Assembly: GCA_020310875.1 (NCBI GenBank)
Contig: CM035423.1
Span: 124,644,664-124,708,663, forward strand
DNA: 64,000 nucleotides
Direction of reading: 5' to 3'
Origin: Ceratopteris richardii
Taxonomy: Eukaryota; Streptophyta; Polypodiopsida; Polypodiales; Pteridaceae
Shown: positions 21,807-35,126 of the stretch, piece after piece
Position numbering within the stretch: position 1 is the stretch's first letter
Layout: every line of letters starts with the position of its first letter
The notes under the pieces: model-generated
Database searches by the model: none
What the model saw: the letters and a program-made list of their open reading frames with translations, nothing else
What the model was told of the DNA's origin: nothing
Program-made: the position numbers and the translations under genes

Positions 21807-24800
21807 TCAAGAGGTTGAAGCACCCTCATGTGGCTGCGTGCTTTTCCTTGGTGTGTGTGCCCCTGCGGGGCTTTGTGCAGAGATGGGTGTTGTGCCCCTG
21901 CGGGGCTTCTTGCAGAGATATGTCTTCAAATATGATCTTTCTAGTGAAGCTTCTTTCGTTGTCTTCTTCTTGCTTGATTCTCCCTCAACACTGCCCCCCT
22001 CCTGGACTCGGTCGTCCCCGATAGGCTTTGACGAGCGACGGGCATATGTTCTATATATTTTCTGCTCTATTTCATTAAGCGAATTGGCTTCACGTATCAT
22101 TAACTGTTTCCATTGTTCTGCCTTCACACCGTCATTGGGTGGCTGTCTATGGTCCACGAAGAAGCTCAGTTCATATGCCACTAATCTGGCATTCAAATTA
22201 GAGGACATCTTTAAAAAGACTTCTAAATCAATTTCAAAAAATCCGGTAAAAAACGCTTCTTCGAACGTTTGCATATATGTGCTTGGCAAAAACATAAGCC
22301 CTGAATAATATGCCATTATTGTAGGTCAGCTAGGCATAACAGACAGATCAAAAATGAGTATGTCTGTTCCCTGATTAATACCAATGAAATTCAAAAATGT
22401 GTAGGCCGCATGTTTTAAAACCTTCAATACTGTAAGTATCATGCTGAGTATTTTATTTGTCATTTTGACAGTTAAGTCGGGTACTGCCGCATAATTTTGC
22501 AGCCAAAATTGGATGGTCTTGATCATATAATCTTCCGTTGGTAGATAATTATATGGCAGGCTTGGAAGCAGAGGATAATTTAGCCACTATTTATTTATGG
22601 TACCATTTCTTTGCAGATCCAAAAACTCTCTAGTATCTCTTCGGCGTGGTATAGGACAAAAGGAAGGGTTTACCTGTAAGAACTAAGGGGCTGCTTGCCA
22701 ATGCACCCTTAGTGTAGGATGGTTCTCCAAAAACTTTCTTCTCCAAACCGGTTGTGCAGCTTCAAATTCTTCTTGATTGTAAGCGAATGTGTCATGTTTG
22801 AAGTTTAGCTGCTCATCTGGACTTTTCTTTGTAATCTTCTTTATATATTGTTTTGTTTTCTCTTTCAATAATCCATACGGAATGTTGAAAGGCTTCATGA
22901 TCTTTTCCCAGTCTTTACCTCTAATCTTTGCTTCTTTCATTACTTTAATGACTTCGTTTTCAAAACTTTCTATCAACCGGGACACCACTAGTTCCCGTTC
23001 CTTCTCACTTATTTCTCCAGTGTATGGCATTGGATGATCATCATGTATATCCACCATCTGCTCATGTATTGGAGAATGATAAATCGGGGGAGATAGAGGA
23101 CGTACCTCTACCTCGTTAGTAGGAGTTTCCTTAGCTGGCTCTACTGGTGTCCCGATCGTTGCGCTTTGTTTGACTTGGATTTCTAATTGCTCTATACGTT
23201 CAATTTTCTCTTTACTTTCCTGCATGGCTGCTCTGAGTGCTTCTTTGGCCGCGAGAAATTCATTTCCAATTTCTGCTACGTGATCCATATTCTCACTGTA
23301 GCTTGCTGCAAGTTTTCCATGTGCTATATTCAACTGCTTTTTTAGTTCATTTGTTTCTTGAATGTATTTACGTTCCCATTCTTCTCTCAATTCTTGCTCT
23401 TGTCTCAGCAAATCTGCGTATTGTGCCACCTGATCTCTTAATTCTTTCTCTTTAGTTTCGGATGTCTCCTGCTGTTCAATAGGTTGATTATATAATAATG
23501 ACTTCATCAGTTCTTTATTTCTATTGCGTAAGTTGTCATTCTCTTCCATGTACACCTTTAATTGTTTCTCGAGAAAAGTGCCTCTAGCTTTCATTCTCTC
23601 TTTATCAGCCTCGCTAGCTTCATATACTTTTTGTAGGTTTGCGAGCTGTGCCTGGAGTTGGTGATGCTAGTTCATCAGTGTGTCACATTGCGTTTTTACC
23701 TCCAATAATTCTTTACTTTTGGCTGTTATCTCTTTTTGTGCCTGGGTTAGTTGTGATGACAATTGTTCACTCATGATTTGGAATTGACTCTTTTCCCTCA
23801 TGGCCTTATCATAATCTGCATCTATATCCATCATCTGTTGTTGTGTGTCCATGGCCGTTTGGATCATTTGTTTGACCACAGGCTTCAACTGAGTGACATC
23901 CACATTGAGCCAGGTTTTAGGAATCTTTGGTTCCTCACCGGTGGTCACATCTTTCCCTTGTGCTATGTGTAATGTAGTGTCATGGGGCTGCCTAATGTGG
24001 AGTTGTATGCTTGGCTCAGCCTCCGTGTGGTTGATTTTGCCTTGAGGTGTGTCATCTGGCACCTCGAATACAATTGACTCTTTGTTTTGTAATATGACTG
24101 AGGTTGCGTTTACTGGAGTTTGTATCTCCTCTTTGACAGGTGGTTTTGCATTTGTAACAGTTGTTGGAGCTTCGTTAATGCTGATTTTTGTCGTATCATT
24201 TAATTGAATGACATGTTCAGGTTCAACGGAATCTTCTATATTCTTCACCTTTTCCTATTGGTTGTCTGGCGTATCTTTGATTTGATTAAGCTCCGTCCAT
24301 TCTTCCTCGTGAGTCTCTGTCTCTATGTCAGTGTCCAAAGTGTCTTTCTCAGGACTAAATTCTTTGTTGGAGCTTGAATCATCTAAGCCCAGTGCTTTGT
24401 ATCTGGCAGCTTGTTCTGGGGTCTTTTCTTTACTCCGTTGTTGCTTTTCTTGACTTGCTTGTCTGTAGTGATGACCTTGAACATTTAGATTCACCTGTCC
24501 TTGCATGTACTGATGTGTCTCCTCTAGGGCAGCGGAGAGATCTCTCTTGGTGATTTGCATTTGAACTACCGGAATGTTTGGTAAAGTATGTGTCCGCTTT
24601 GACTGAGGTGTAGCCTGGGCTTCCTCCTCTCTGAGGCGCTTTGTACCCCTCATGGGTTTCTGTGAACTAGTTCTTGCTTCTTCAACAGCGATAGCTGCTT
24701 TCTTTTTCTTGGGGACCGTAGCGGATTTGGCATATTGCGCTAACCCTTTTGAGGTTGGCATCTCACGTAGGCAATTTTTCATCTCAAGAGCCTCATATAT

Positions 24801-25523
24801 AAGTAATGTCAAAGCCGAACTCCCATTTAGAAACTTCTTCTGACCCCACTTCTTCTTTGCTTCAAATAATCTGTCTTGGACATAAGGAGTCAGATTCACT
24901 TTATTGCCAATTTGCCTCATCGCATGCAAGAGTAGTTGTACGACAATCTTTTGTGGTGCAGTATATCTATGCATACTTGGGAAACAAAAGTGTTGGTGCA
25001 CCAGGCGGACAACATCTTCAATATCAGTCCTGTTGATATCCAAAAAGGACCTCTTTTTAGGATCATGACATTCCTCTTTGACATTGGTGATCCCTTCTTG
25101 ATTCCATCCGAAAGCTTTGTTGATCAATTCATGAGTGAATTGAATGGTATTCCAAGTACCCACTTTGTCCAGTACTCTTGCTTCAGGAACTGATATCTTC
25201 GTCGCTCTAGGCTGCAGTGTGTTCATCACTTGTGTGCACCTTTGGAAATTTGGCAGATAGATGGGTACTCTCAGAAATGCGTCTATCCCTGCCTGTGTCC
25301 AGACATCCTCTATACGCGGTAATCCTTGTATTATAGTCTTGAAGTCTTGCGACATAATAGGGAAGTAGTGATCCCTATCCATGATCTTGATGGTGGCCAT
25401 GAAAATGAGGTCCGACACCGGTTGGTCATCCAGAAACCAATGGCCTCTTTCTTTTGTTATGGATTCTAGTGGAAGAAGCTCGACCTCTTCCTCTTGCGTA
25501 GCTTCGGAATTAGTAAATGCCAT
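21807..25523 (-). pseudogene. Gypsy-2 ORF2 (broken)
   Basis: The frame starts at ATG 25523 (MAFTNSEATQEEEVEL), immediately after a CAG acceptor-like site. The N-terminal domain (HYFPIMSQDFKTI, FQRCTQVMNTL, HQHFCFPSMHRY, KKWGQKKFLNGSSALTLLIYEAL) reaches about 24760. An acidic and polar segment, long coiled coils (23,950-23,150) and the C-terminal domain (HPTLRVHW, NYLPTEDYM, ILSMILTVLKVLKHA, TFEEAFFTGF, RLVAYELSFF) follow. Breaks lie at about 24252, 23669, 22683, 22560 and 22320. There is no hydrophobic stretch typical of a signal peptide or membrane anchor. Function unknown; same family as ORF2 of Gypsy-1, with low overall identity. Confidence 0.87.
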
Positions 25524-25550
25524 CTGCACTCAATATAGAGTATGAATTAG
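25524..25550 (-). promoter_or_regulatory. Putative 3' splice site before Gypsy-2 ORF2
   Basis: On the minus strand CACTAATTC (a CTAAT branch-point-like site), a T-rich stretch and GAGTGCAG directly precede the ORF2 ATG. The AG ends at 25524 and ATG starts at 25523. Inferred from sequence only; no transcript evidence. Confidence 0.45.
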
Positions 25551-25962
25551 TGGTCATATAGTATCAGAAACCCTCCTTCATTTGTCCTTCATAAGATTGA
25601 CATTGCTCCGAGTGAATGGTGTCGTCCCTTCCCCGTGGGTGTGAGAAAGGTTATACCTGGGCTTTTCCATAATGTTTATATATTTTTACATTTTTGTCTG
25701 AAAGAAAAACAGAAAAGTGAGTTCATAGCCGAAGCGTTTATTAGATTTTTAGTAATTTTCTTTAAACTATGTATAAGTGCTCTCCTATTTCCCAAGAGGA
25801 AAATGTGCTCGGCTCTCCTAAAATAGAAGAATAATGTGCCGAATGCGTGGCCTTGTAATGTGGCCCTATCATGCATACTTTGGGTCTTGATAACTCCAAA
25901 TGTGTGCAACTTGAAGTATTTGGATGATGCATGCAGCTTGTCTTGTCTTTTGGCATCCAAAT
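25550..25962 (-). other. Gypsy-2 spacer between gag-pol and ORF2
   Basis: About 410 bp without a convincing frame. Its middle part (about 25,840-25,870) is conserved in Gypsy-3 near 20,470. If ORF2 is spliced, this is intron sequence. Confidence 0.55.
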
Positions 25963-27127
25963 CTACTTTACTATGTTGGGACGTATTGTATCCCGAACAT
26001 TCCTGATGAATGTGGTGCTTCTCATGTTGTACATCTGCGCTATCTGCTTTTTGAATCTCGGACTGGCTTGTGTTGCAACTACAGACTCCTTCTCTTTCCT
26101 ATAGCTATTCTTCTTTGGCTGTTTTGCCCTTAGACCATATTGGTTCTCCTTGTGCTGTGGTTCATCGTTTCGGTTTAGCGTCTTTGGAGCACATGATTTT
26201 GGAATCCATATTTGCACTCGATCCGGTTGGGCGGCTACTACTTTCTTTGGAATCCATATTCTAGCAATTCGTCGTTGACCTTGGTGTTCAAAATGATTTG
26301 CCTTCTTGTTTGATTGGTTGTTCTGATATCGAAGATATTTCTGTTGTTGAAGATATGCATCCGTTTGATCCTTCCTTATCCAAGCTTGTTTAGTGTACGG
26401 AATAGGGTATAGTCTAACAGGTGTATACTTGGGATGATCCTTGGAATTAGTCTCTCTTGCGCTTGGTTCTCCATTAGGGCTGTTTTGAGGTGAACTGATA
26501 CTCTGGTGACTTGCTAAACTAGAAGATGGAATGCAAGCAGAATTTTGTGTCTCCTCATAGGAAGTACTAGAGGAAGTCGTCTCCGCAGTGCTAGTGAACA
26601 TACATTCATCATCATGTTTATGAGAGTGAGCTCGCGGATCTATTTCTTCAGTTTTGATTGGTTGTTCGCCTAGCATGTTGAATACCTCTCGATGTCCTAT
26701 CTTTGCTGAGATGTATCCTAAGGCCAATTGAATGGTCACTTCATTCGTATATCCAATCTTGACCTAACACTACGTCTTCGAGTAAATCCTGATCATGACA
26801 CACTAATAGCTTATGTTCCATAGTGTTGTTGCCAAGACGCAGAGGTAAGGTGATTTCACCTATACATTGAGTAATTGTTCCTCCTATTCCTATCAACTGT
26901 GCCATCGATGGACGTAATTCCTCCTTGAGTTTCTGAGTCAAAGAAAGCTTGATACAACTTATGGTGGCTCCTGTGTCAATGAGAGCATTCACTAAGTGGT
27001 ACTCCTCCTTTCCAGCTCCCAAATTCAAATAAGGCTGTGTCCTTTGTCCTAGGTTTTCAGTGGCTCTAAGATTAGCCATTGGGATGAGTTCTTCTCCTAG
27101 TCGATATCTCTCATCTCTCTCTCTCAT
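25963..27127 (-). pseudogene. Gypsy-2 second protease-like domain and basic tail
   Basis: The first part (27127-26741) has ALIDTGATISCIKLSLTQKL, IGIGGTITQCIGEITLPL and VVLGQDWIYE: an intact D-T-G active site and the LGQDW motif of retropepsins. A stop separates it from the tail (26739-25963). The tail is polar and basic with QAWIRKDQ, ARIWIPKKV and VQIWIPKSC, equivalent to the WVPK repeats of Gypsy-1. It ends with a degenerate TRSTTFIRNVRDTIRPN stretch. Confidence 0.87.
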
Positions 27128-27136
27128 CCACTCCTT

Positions 27137-28680
27137 TCATTTCTTAATTCGTTCTAGTGCTTCCTGTCTCGCTTCCTCTCGTACCCTTTCCTCTTCGATG
27201 CGTCTATTCTTGCCCTTGACTAATCGTGACATTGTTTCTTCAGTCAATGGTTCTAGATATTTTTTCACTCGACATCCACTGATATAGTTTGGTAATACTT
27301 CTCCCTCTAGGGTTGCTAAGCTGATGGCTCCACTAGTGGATATTCGATTGATGATTAATGGGCCATATCCTCTCTTCTGCAACTTCTTAGCGTGTTGTTT
27401 CAAGGTATATACCAAAAGTAAATCTCCTTCCTTCACATTTTTATCTTTGATATGAGCATCAAATTAGGCTTTCTGTCGCCTTTTAGCAGCATAAATGCCT
27501 GCTACTGCTTGTAACCTAGTTTCATGAAGCTTCTCTATTTGCTCCAATTGAGCTGATAGTTCATGTCCTGTCCACTCGTAAGTTGTTGCTACTCTGAGAG
27601 TGGGAATTAAGAAATCAATTGGCAAAATAGCATTTTGTCCATACACTAAGTTAAAAGGTGTAGTTCCTATTGCTGTTTTGTAGGCTACTCGAAATGCCCA
27701 TAAAGCGTGATGTAATTGTTTATCCCAATCAGATCTTCCAGTGTTAACAATTTTTGTGAGAACAGTACACAAGATTTTATTAGAACTTTCGGCTTGTCCA
27801 TTGGCTTGTGGGTGATAGGGAGCTGATTTCTTATGAATTACTAAGAATTCATTCAGTAAGGCTTCTATAACTTCATTCACAAAATGCGTACCTCTATCAC
27901 TCACAATTTCTATCGGTAGCCCAAATCTAGTGAAAACGTTCTCGAAGAGAAACTTGGCTGTAGTTCTTGCGTCATTTTTCTTGGTTGCTTTGGCTTCTAC
28001 CCATTTGGTAAGATAGTCTGTGGCTACAATTATATACTCGGTGTGGGATCCTTTAGCTGGGGGGCTAATTGGTCCTATGAAGTCTATTCCCCATTAGTAA
28101 AAGCTCTGGCACTCATCATGGGTCTCAGTGGCATCTCATCTCTTCTAATTGGATATTTCGTTCGTTGACAAGTATCACATCATTGCACATATGTCACGGC
28201 ATCTTGATGTAAGGTTGGCCACCACATTCCCGCAAAGAGGATCATTTTTGTCATTTTATCTGCAGAGAAATGTCCTCCTGCAGCTCCTGTATGTGCCATC
28301 TCTAGAACAGCAAGATACTCATCTTCATGAATGCACAATCCTAATTGATTATCTCTCCCTTGCTTGAAAAGTTGCTTTCCTATAAGGGCATAGTCCTTAC
28401 TTTGTTCCACAAGTACTCGTTTTCTTGATAGAGTGGCTCCTTCTGGGTATTCTTGGGTCTTCAAGAACTTTACCAGAGGCATGCTCCACTTGGTGCTACA
28501 GTGGAGTAGCATAATGTAGAGTTCTCTTCTAGATTTTGTTCTTGACAAGTTTGGCAGGCTGATACATAGTTATGCGCATCCCTGTGCATGGTTGGCCAAT
28601 ATATGCCCAATCTCCTCAGGGTTTGCCATGTTTCGTTTGCATTCAAATGAGTTTTCCATTGATTTACATGTGCTTTCTAA
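27137..28680 (-). pseudogene. Gypsy-2 H2C2 modules and integrase
   Basis: The first zinc module (28680-28540) reads AHVNQWKTH ... CQTC, after a stop at 28677. The second (28330-28180) reads AHTGAAGGH with MWWPTLHQD. The core is broken at 28180-27905 but retains GIDFIGPI, VSDRGTHF and PYHPQANGQAES. The C-terminal region has GDLLLVYTLKQHAKKLQKRGYGP and ends in a charged EERVREEARQEALERIKK helix. Two complete zinc modules are visible, as in Gypsy-1. Confidence 0.9.
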
Positions 28681-30317
28681 AGCCACATTTCCTGTTCCTC
28701 TTCTTCTACACATCTCATGAGTAATCCACTGGAATCTTGGTGATACAAACTTCCAGCAATGATATGAAGGTTTTTAGTCTTCCAAAGGTCTTGGATTAGG
28801 TTTGGTGTGATCCCCTCTTGAGGTCCATGTGTGAGTATAGGAATCAACTTTTCTACCCATTGGGGACAGACTTCCAGGTTAAAAAGGTACGTATCTGGCA
28901 GATCATAGGGTACTCCAATGGGTGGTTCTCCACGGGTCATTCTCGATAAGTGATCTGCTCTTATGTGGGTGTTTCCTTTCTTGACTACTACCTCAAAATC
29001 AAATTCGATTAACAGTAAAAACCATCGTACTAGTCTTCCTGTATTGCAAGGTTTATTGACTAAGTACAGTAGGGCTTGATGATCAATGAAGAGTTTGAAT
29101 TTGTTTGCCAACAGGTAATGTCTGAACTTTTTCACTACGTACACCATCCCTAGGCCTTCTCTCTCAGTTGTGGTATAATTGCGCTCTACTTGATTTAATT
29201 GTCTACTGGCATAGGCTATAGGGTGGTCTAGCTTCCCTGTATCTGCCGGTTGAGCTAAGATGCAACCAATGGCAAACTTGGAAGCATCCACATGAATGTG
29301 AAATGGCTTATTCCAATTAGGTACTCGAAGGATTGGGGCTGAACTCAATCGACTCTTTAATTCATTAAAGGCTTTTTCACATTCCTCGGTCCAGTTAAAC
29401 TGTGTCAATAATGCATAAAGAGGTCTAGCAATTATGGCATACATATGTATAAATCTTCGGTAGTAACCGCAATGTCCCATAAATGCTTGTACTTCTTTAG
29501 CAGTCTTTGGTCTAGGCAAATCCAGAATTACTTTGATTTTGTCTTCATCTGTTGAGATTCCATTTTTAGAGACAATGTGTCCCAATATCTTTCCTTGTCG
29601 AACCATGAAAACACATTTTTCTAGGTTGAGGCATACTCTATATTGTCGACATTTGGCAAAGATCTTTCCTAATTCAGGGATATGCTCTGATCGTGTAGCT
29701 GAATAAGTACATAGATCGTCCACGTATACCTCCATACTCTTTCTCAGGAATTCCTTGAATACATGACACATCAATCTTTGGAAGGTGGCTGGGGCATTAG
29801 TTAGACCAAAAGGCATGACTCTAAAGGCGTATACTCCCCATTCAGTTGCAAAAGCTGTTTTATGTTGGTCCTTAGGAGCAATGGCTACCTGATTATACCC
29901 TGAAAAGCCGTCCAAAAAACTATACACTTCCTTCCCTGCCACTCTTTCCAACAGATGATCCGTAATGGGTAATGGGTAACTATCCCTTATGGTCGCGGCA
30001 TTTACTTTCTTCAGATTTATGCATACTCTTAACTTGCCATTCTTTTTCGGTACAACCACCAAAGGCGGCACCCATTCCATGTGCTCGATCTCATAAATGA
30101 ACCCAGCATCTAACAACTTATCTATCTCTTCCTTTATCTTTGCTGAGTACACATCATTGTATGTATACGGTCTTTGTTTAGAAGGTTTGGCTTCGGATGT
30201 CATAGGGATTCTATGAGCACATATAGAAGGATCTACTCCTTTCAAATCCTTATATGTCCACGCAAAGACATCCTTGTATTCTCTTATGAGTCGTATTAAT
30301 TCTTGTTCTTGCTCCAT
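28677..30317 (-). pseudogene. Gypsy-2 reverse transcriptase and RNase H (open)
   Basis: A 546-residue open stretch carries the complete Ty3/Gypsy RT: VVPKKNGKLRVCINLKKVN, SFLDGFSGYNQV, FGLTNAPATFQRLM, the YVDDLC catalytic box, and LGHIVSKNGI. RNase H follows with FHIHVDASKFAIGCIL, TTEREGLGMVYVVKKFRHYL, FIDHQALLYLVN and HIRADHLSRM. The catalytic residues are present. The frame as a whole is not usable because gag and integrase are broken. Confidence 0.93.
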
Positions 30318-30344
30318 AGAGACATCCTGTCCTATAAAAGTACA

Positions 30345-31739
30345 TCATTCCTCTCCTTCTTCTAAGGTCACTACTATTTTCTTAGTCTGATCCTTGTTGT
30401 CATATGCTATTCCTGGCTGTGCTTCTCGTTTCGGCATTTGAATAGCTATTTTTCTTTCTTCTACTTCATATTTTTTGAAGTGGGCCGGTACTTCAAACTG
30501 ATCTTGTGGCTTGTTTTCTTCACCTTCTAGTTCTTTATCCAACTCAAGCTCTTCTTCCTGTGTAAGTTCCTGTCTGTTTTCATTAGCTGTGACCCTTATG
30601 TGTTGACTTTCATCTTACAGTTCCATTGGTTCTTGCTCCATCTCAATACTCTCATAGTCCTCCTTCCATTCTTTCTCTATCACTTCTCCTTCTTCGGCCT
30701 CCTGAAGGACTACCACATATAAACTAACGTCATATCCTTCCTCATCAATGCATTCATTCATAGTTATCACTTCTTCGTTTACACATACATCGAGGGTCGC
30801 TAAAATCTCCATCCACCCGTGAGGTTCAAACTCTTCATCCAAAAAGACTTGAGGCATGTAAGCTGGATCTTGTACAGACCTAGCTACTCCTTGCCTTTGC
30901 TGCCATCCCTTCCTCCTATCCTCTTCCTTTTTTGCAGTTTGGCATATCCATAGATGAGTGTCCTCGTTCATCCAAGATTGGTCACTAGAACCTATGCTGT
31001 GAATTGACTGATCATCTTCCTCCTTATGAATTTGATTCCATTGTAAGGGGGGAACATCTTGATATGTATATGTGTGGAGATTTATTCTCGTGGTGGTTCC
31101 TTCATGCTGTAGATATACGTCTTTTCCCCAATCTTGCACAACCTTTAGCTGTCTCATGAAAGGTCTCCCAAGTATCATCTCATAATTGCTTGCCCTTTCA
31201 AATTGACATATTGCTAAGGTATGCTCAAATTCAACTCCACAATTGGTAAAAACTACTCGTTCCAATAATCCCAAGGGTCTTTCTATGTGTCCGTATGCCA
31301 TTTGTATCTTCATGCGTGTTGGTCTTAAAGCTGTTTTTCCCCATTTCTCCCAGATTTCTCTAGTAGCAATTCCTACACCAGCTCCGGAATCTAAGATGGC
31401 TTTGGTGGTGTAACCCCTATAGGTAATTGGAAGGCAAGTGTTTCCTTCATCTCCCTCACTAAAATCTCCAACCTTATCAACTAGGATTTTTACTGTGTTC
31501 ACTTCATCAGCCATTTCCTTTTCTTCCGCCTTAATCTCCAATTGACTAGTCAGTTTCTCCTTCAAATGTGGTTTGATCTTCAATAGTTCTTCTAATGTCA
31601 GGGTGCAAGGGATTATTATTTTTTTAAGATGTTGTATGATATCCGATGTTTGGACTGATGGGTTTGGTTCTTTTTTCCTTATTGAGGGAATACAATATAA
31701 TTGCGAATTATGTTCGTACTCTCCTGTATAATTTGGCAA
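30345..31739 (-). pseudogene. Gypsy-2 first protease region and Pro-RT linker
   Basis: TTKAILDSGAGVGIATREIWEKWG is the retropepsin active site, with MILGRPFMRQL as its C-terminal motif (about 31,420-31,130). The following acidic linker (DVPPLQWN, AYMPQVFLDEEFEPHGWMEILATLD, EEGYDVS) is also present in Gypsy-1. Frame breaks at about 30,612 and 30,345 precede the RT. Confidence 0.9.
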
Positions 31740-32166
31740 AGCCTTTACTCTGTTATCTTCTTTGTCACTTGGATCTATTCATAAGATTTCTTCTGAATTT
31801 AATTCAGGTATTGAACCCTCTATTCCATCTTCTGCTTCTAGTTCTGCAAAGGGTGGTTCAATTCCTTCCACCTTCTTCCATCTGTCTTCTTGGACTCTTG
31901 CCCACAAACCTTTAGGCCATTCCCCTTCTACTTCTGGAACAATGGATCCTTCTCTTTTATCCTCATAGTAATTCCCATTATGTGTTTCACCTTCTTTGGG
32001 TTTCTCGTGATCATTGGTAATGACACACTCTTGGAATTCTCTTTTGGAAATTCGGGTATTGGGTAATGGAAGAACATGTTTTTCTAAAGTTTGTTGAGCT
32101 ACTTCAATTAGTTTTTTGCATATCTCTAACCTTTCTTTCTCTAGGTCACCTCTAGGATATTCTCTT

Positions 32167-35126
32167 TCATGCTGTTTGATGGGGGGGTCCCGCTCTTATT
32201 CGTGCCTTGTACGCTTGAATCCACATGGCTAATTCTTCAGGCATGGGATCTGCTAAAACTGATCCTATCTCTTCTTTTTCATGCTTTCCATTTTTATTTT
32301 CTTCTTCAAATTTCTGTTCCTCTTTTGGGTTTTGTTCGCTCTTCTCATTTTCCTTCTTCTGCAATAACTTCTTTTATTTCATCCTATCTCACGGTTCTTC
32401 CATTTTTGTGTCCTTTTGCTTACAACACTTTTCTCAGGCTCTTCCGAGTCTTCAACTTTCTGAGGTGTGGGTGGGTTTGCCTCTTTGTAGCTTTGATTTT
32501 GTTCCTCTGCCTTTTCTGTGGTCTCCCTAGCTTTGGCTCTAGTTATTGCCTTCAGTGGCACAGTGTATTCCTTATCGCTCCCTGATGATTTGATTACTTC
32601 TATCACATTGATTTGCACATTGGATGTAACCTTGTTGGGGTTCTTGGGGCAATCTCTGAAAAGGTGTTCCTTACCACAATCACCACAATATCCTTCCCAA
32701 ACTCGCTGTGGTGGTGGTGGGTTTGGCAATGTACATTCTCTGATATAGTGATCACCTCCACATCTGTAACATGGTCCTCTAGGTACTGGAGGTCTGTTCA
32801 TGGGTCGGGGTGGTGTGGTTGCTCTCGGAGCTGTGTACATCATTGGCACATAATCCTGCTCATATCCATAAGAGGTATCTTGTGGTTCCAAGTCATAGGC
32901 ATATGGTTCGTACGTTTGTCCATATTCTATCATAGAGCTCTCATAAGAGAGATAGCCTCCTTGACCCGAGTCATATGATGAGTCATATGATTCATTACTA
33001 ATCAAAGGTGTGGCTGGTACTATTGCTCTCTCTAGGTTTTCTTCAGGACGAGCTATTTTTACTGGGACAACATTCTAAGGATGGGGCGGTTGTTGCCCTA
33101 ACACTGGTTGTGGTTGAGTGTATCCTTGATAAGCATATGGTCGTGGTACAGGTGCCTGCTGCTGATAAGTGGGGTATCTCAATGCTTCACCTCCTTGCTC
33201 TCTCTGAGGGTATCCATAAGGTCTCACATATGGCTGTACTGGTCTCGATTGCCTATTGTAAGGGCAATTTTCTGAGCTGTGGTTTGTGTATTTTTGTTCT
33301 ATGCTGCAATATTGTAGAGGTCCTTGGACAGGCGGTCTATTGTACGCATAAGCAGGTGGTGGGACTGCTCCCCTAGTGCACAAGTGAGAGGGATGATCAC
33401 CTCCCCAATGCATACATCTTCTAAGCATGGGTACTCTCATTGGGTTATTGGGGTAACTCCTTTGTCCTTGGACGTTCAACTTCTTTGCTACTAGGTCGGC
33501 TATTTCCTCAACATTGTTCTTAGGGTTCGATGTGCTACTGGCTGAATCTTCACTCTTCAAGCTACCTTGAGGTATTTTCAGGTCTTCTGCTAGGTTGTCT
33601 TCTAGGTCTATACATTCTTTCATACACTCTTGCAAGGTTTGAACTCTTTTCACGTATACCAGAGATCTTAATGATCCATTCAATAATCCTTCCAGAAATA
33701 AAGATACCATTTTGTTCTGGGTGGGTCTCTCTTCTACTAGGCATCTGTCCACATACTGCTTGAATCTTCTTGCTGCCAATCTCACTGATTCTGTAGGAGC
33801 TTGGTTAAAGCTATGGATCAATGATGACGAGTTGTTTTTAATTCCAGACTTAGTGAATTCCTCAATCATTTCTTGATAGACTTGTTCCATGTTTTGAAAA
33901 TGATTAGGGTCCAATGGCTGGAACCATGCTAACGTAGTGTCTGTCAAAGTAAGACCAAAGGACTCGTATTGGATCAAAAAATCTTCTACTTGTTCAGCTC
34001 CGATTACTTGCTTAAATTCAGCTATGTGATTGTAAGGTTCACTAGAGCCATCATAATGATTTCTCATGCATTTGGCAACTTGAATTGGCCTTAATCTTCT
34101 TTCTGCTTCAGGCGGTCTAGGCATCACTGGGAAAATTGGTCTTCCTATGGGTATGCCTGGTCCTCTTGCTACAGGTGTTTTGACTGGTGCAGGAACTCCA
34201 GGTCTTGGGTAAACAGGTGGTTGAGGCCGGTAATTAGGGTTATTTTCCGGCATTGCAAATTGCACATGTGGTCTGACCGGGATTTGAGTTTGTTGGGTTT
34301 GTTGTGTTTGTCTTGACTGCTGATATGAGTCATTTTGAGATGTTCCAAGTGGGTTTCGTGAAGTAGTTGCTTGGTCCCTAGGGGGAAACACAAGAATATT
34401 TTGATATTTCAACTCGGCTCTTTCTGACTCTGTTAGGGGCCAATACCTTCTCTGATTCTTATCTAAATATGTGATGATGGAGGGGAAGTCAGGATCTTGT
34501 AACTCATATATGGTAAGTGGATTGGGGGCTGCTTCCCATATGGATGAGTGGGCTCTAAGGAGATGTTCCATTCCATTAATCAATTACACATCCATTATGG
34601 AGTCATCTTGGGGAATTAGGTCTCCTCTCCAAACTCTAACAACCGTAGATCTACCTCTAGGAGTGGTTACTTGCTCTTCATTCCCATCTTCATTTAGGTT
34701 TGAAGCATTGTTTTCTTCCCCAAGTTCATTAATGTTTTCAGGGTGTTCTGTAACCACATACTGAATGTCTCTTTTGTCCATGTAACATCCCCTTGTATGC
34801 TTGACTGCTGGTCTAGGCACTATGTAAGCCTCTGAAGCTTTCTTCAGTCTGGCCACTGATCGGTTGAGACCATCTAAATAAATAGATATCTCATGTTGGT
34901 TGGTGCTCACATATTCCAAAGATGTCCTATATTCTCCCTCAATGATAGACATCATGCCAAGCATTGGTATAGTGTTCTGCATATCCTCTGAAGCCATAGG
35001 AATTTCTTCCTCTGACTCACTAGAGGTTTCAGAATAATGTGATTGGCTACTGGGTTCGGCTACACTTCCTACTGAAGAGATCACACTCCTTCGGCTTCCT
35101 AGGGTTCTTCCGGATCTCAGGTTCAT
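32167..35126 (-). pseudogene. Gypsy-2 gag
   Basis: Starts MNLRSGRTLGSRRS at 35126, as in Gypsy-1. Single stops occur at 34584 (TAA), 33075 (TAG) and 32379. The capsid-like region has YDGSSEPYNHIAEFKQV, TLAWFQPLDPNHF, LIHSFNQAPTESVRLAARRFKQYV. Zinc knuckles include CYRCGGDHYIREC and CGDCGKEHLFRDC, each C-x2-C-x3-H-x4-C, plus CMHWGGDHPSHLC with one Cys lost. The region 31,740-32,380 is a poorly conserved Lys/Glu-rich linker. Confidence 0.9.
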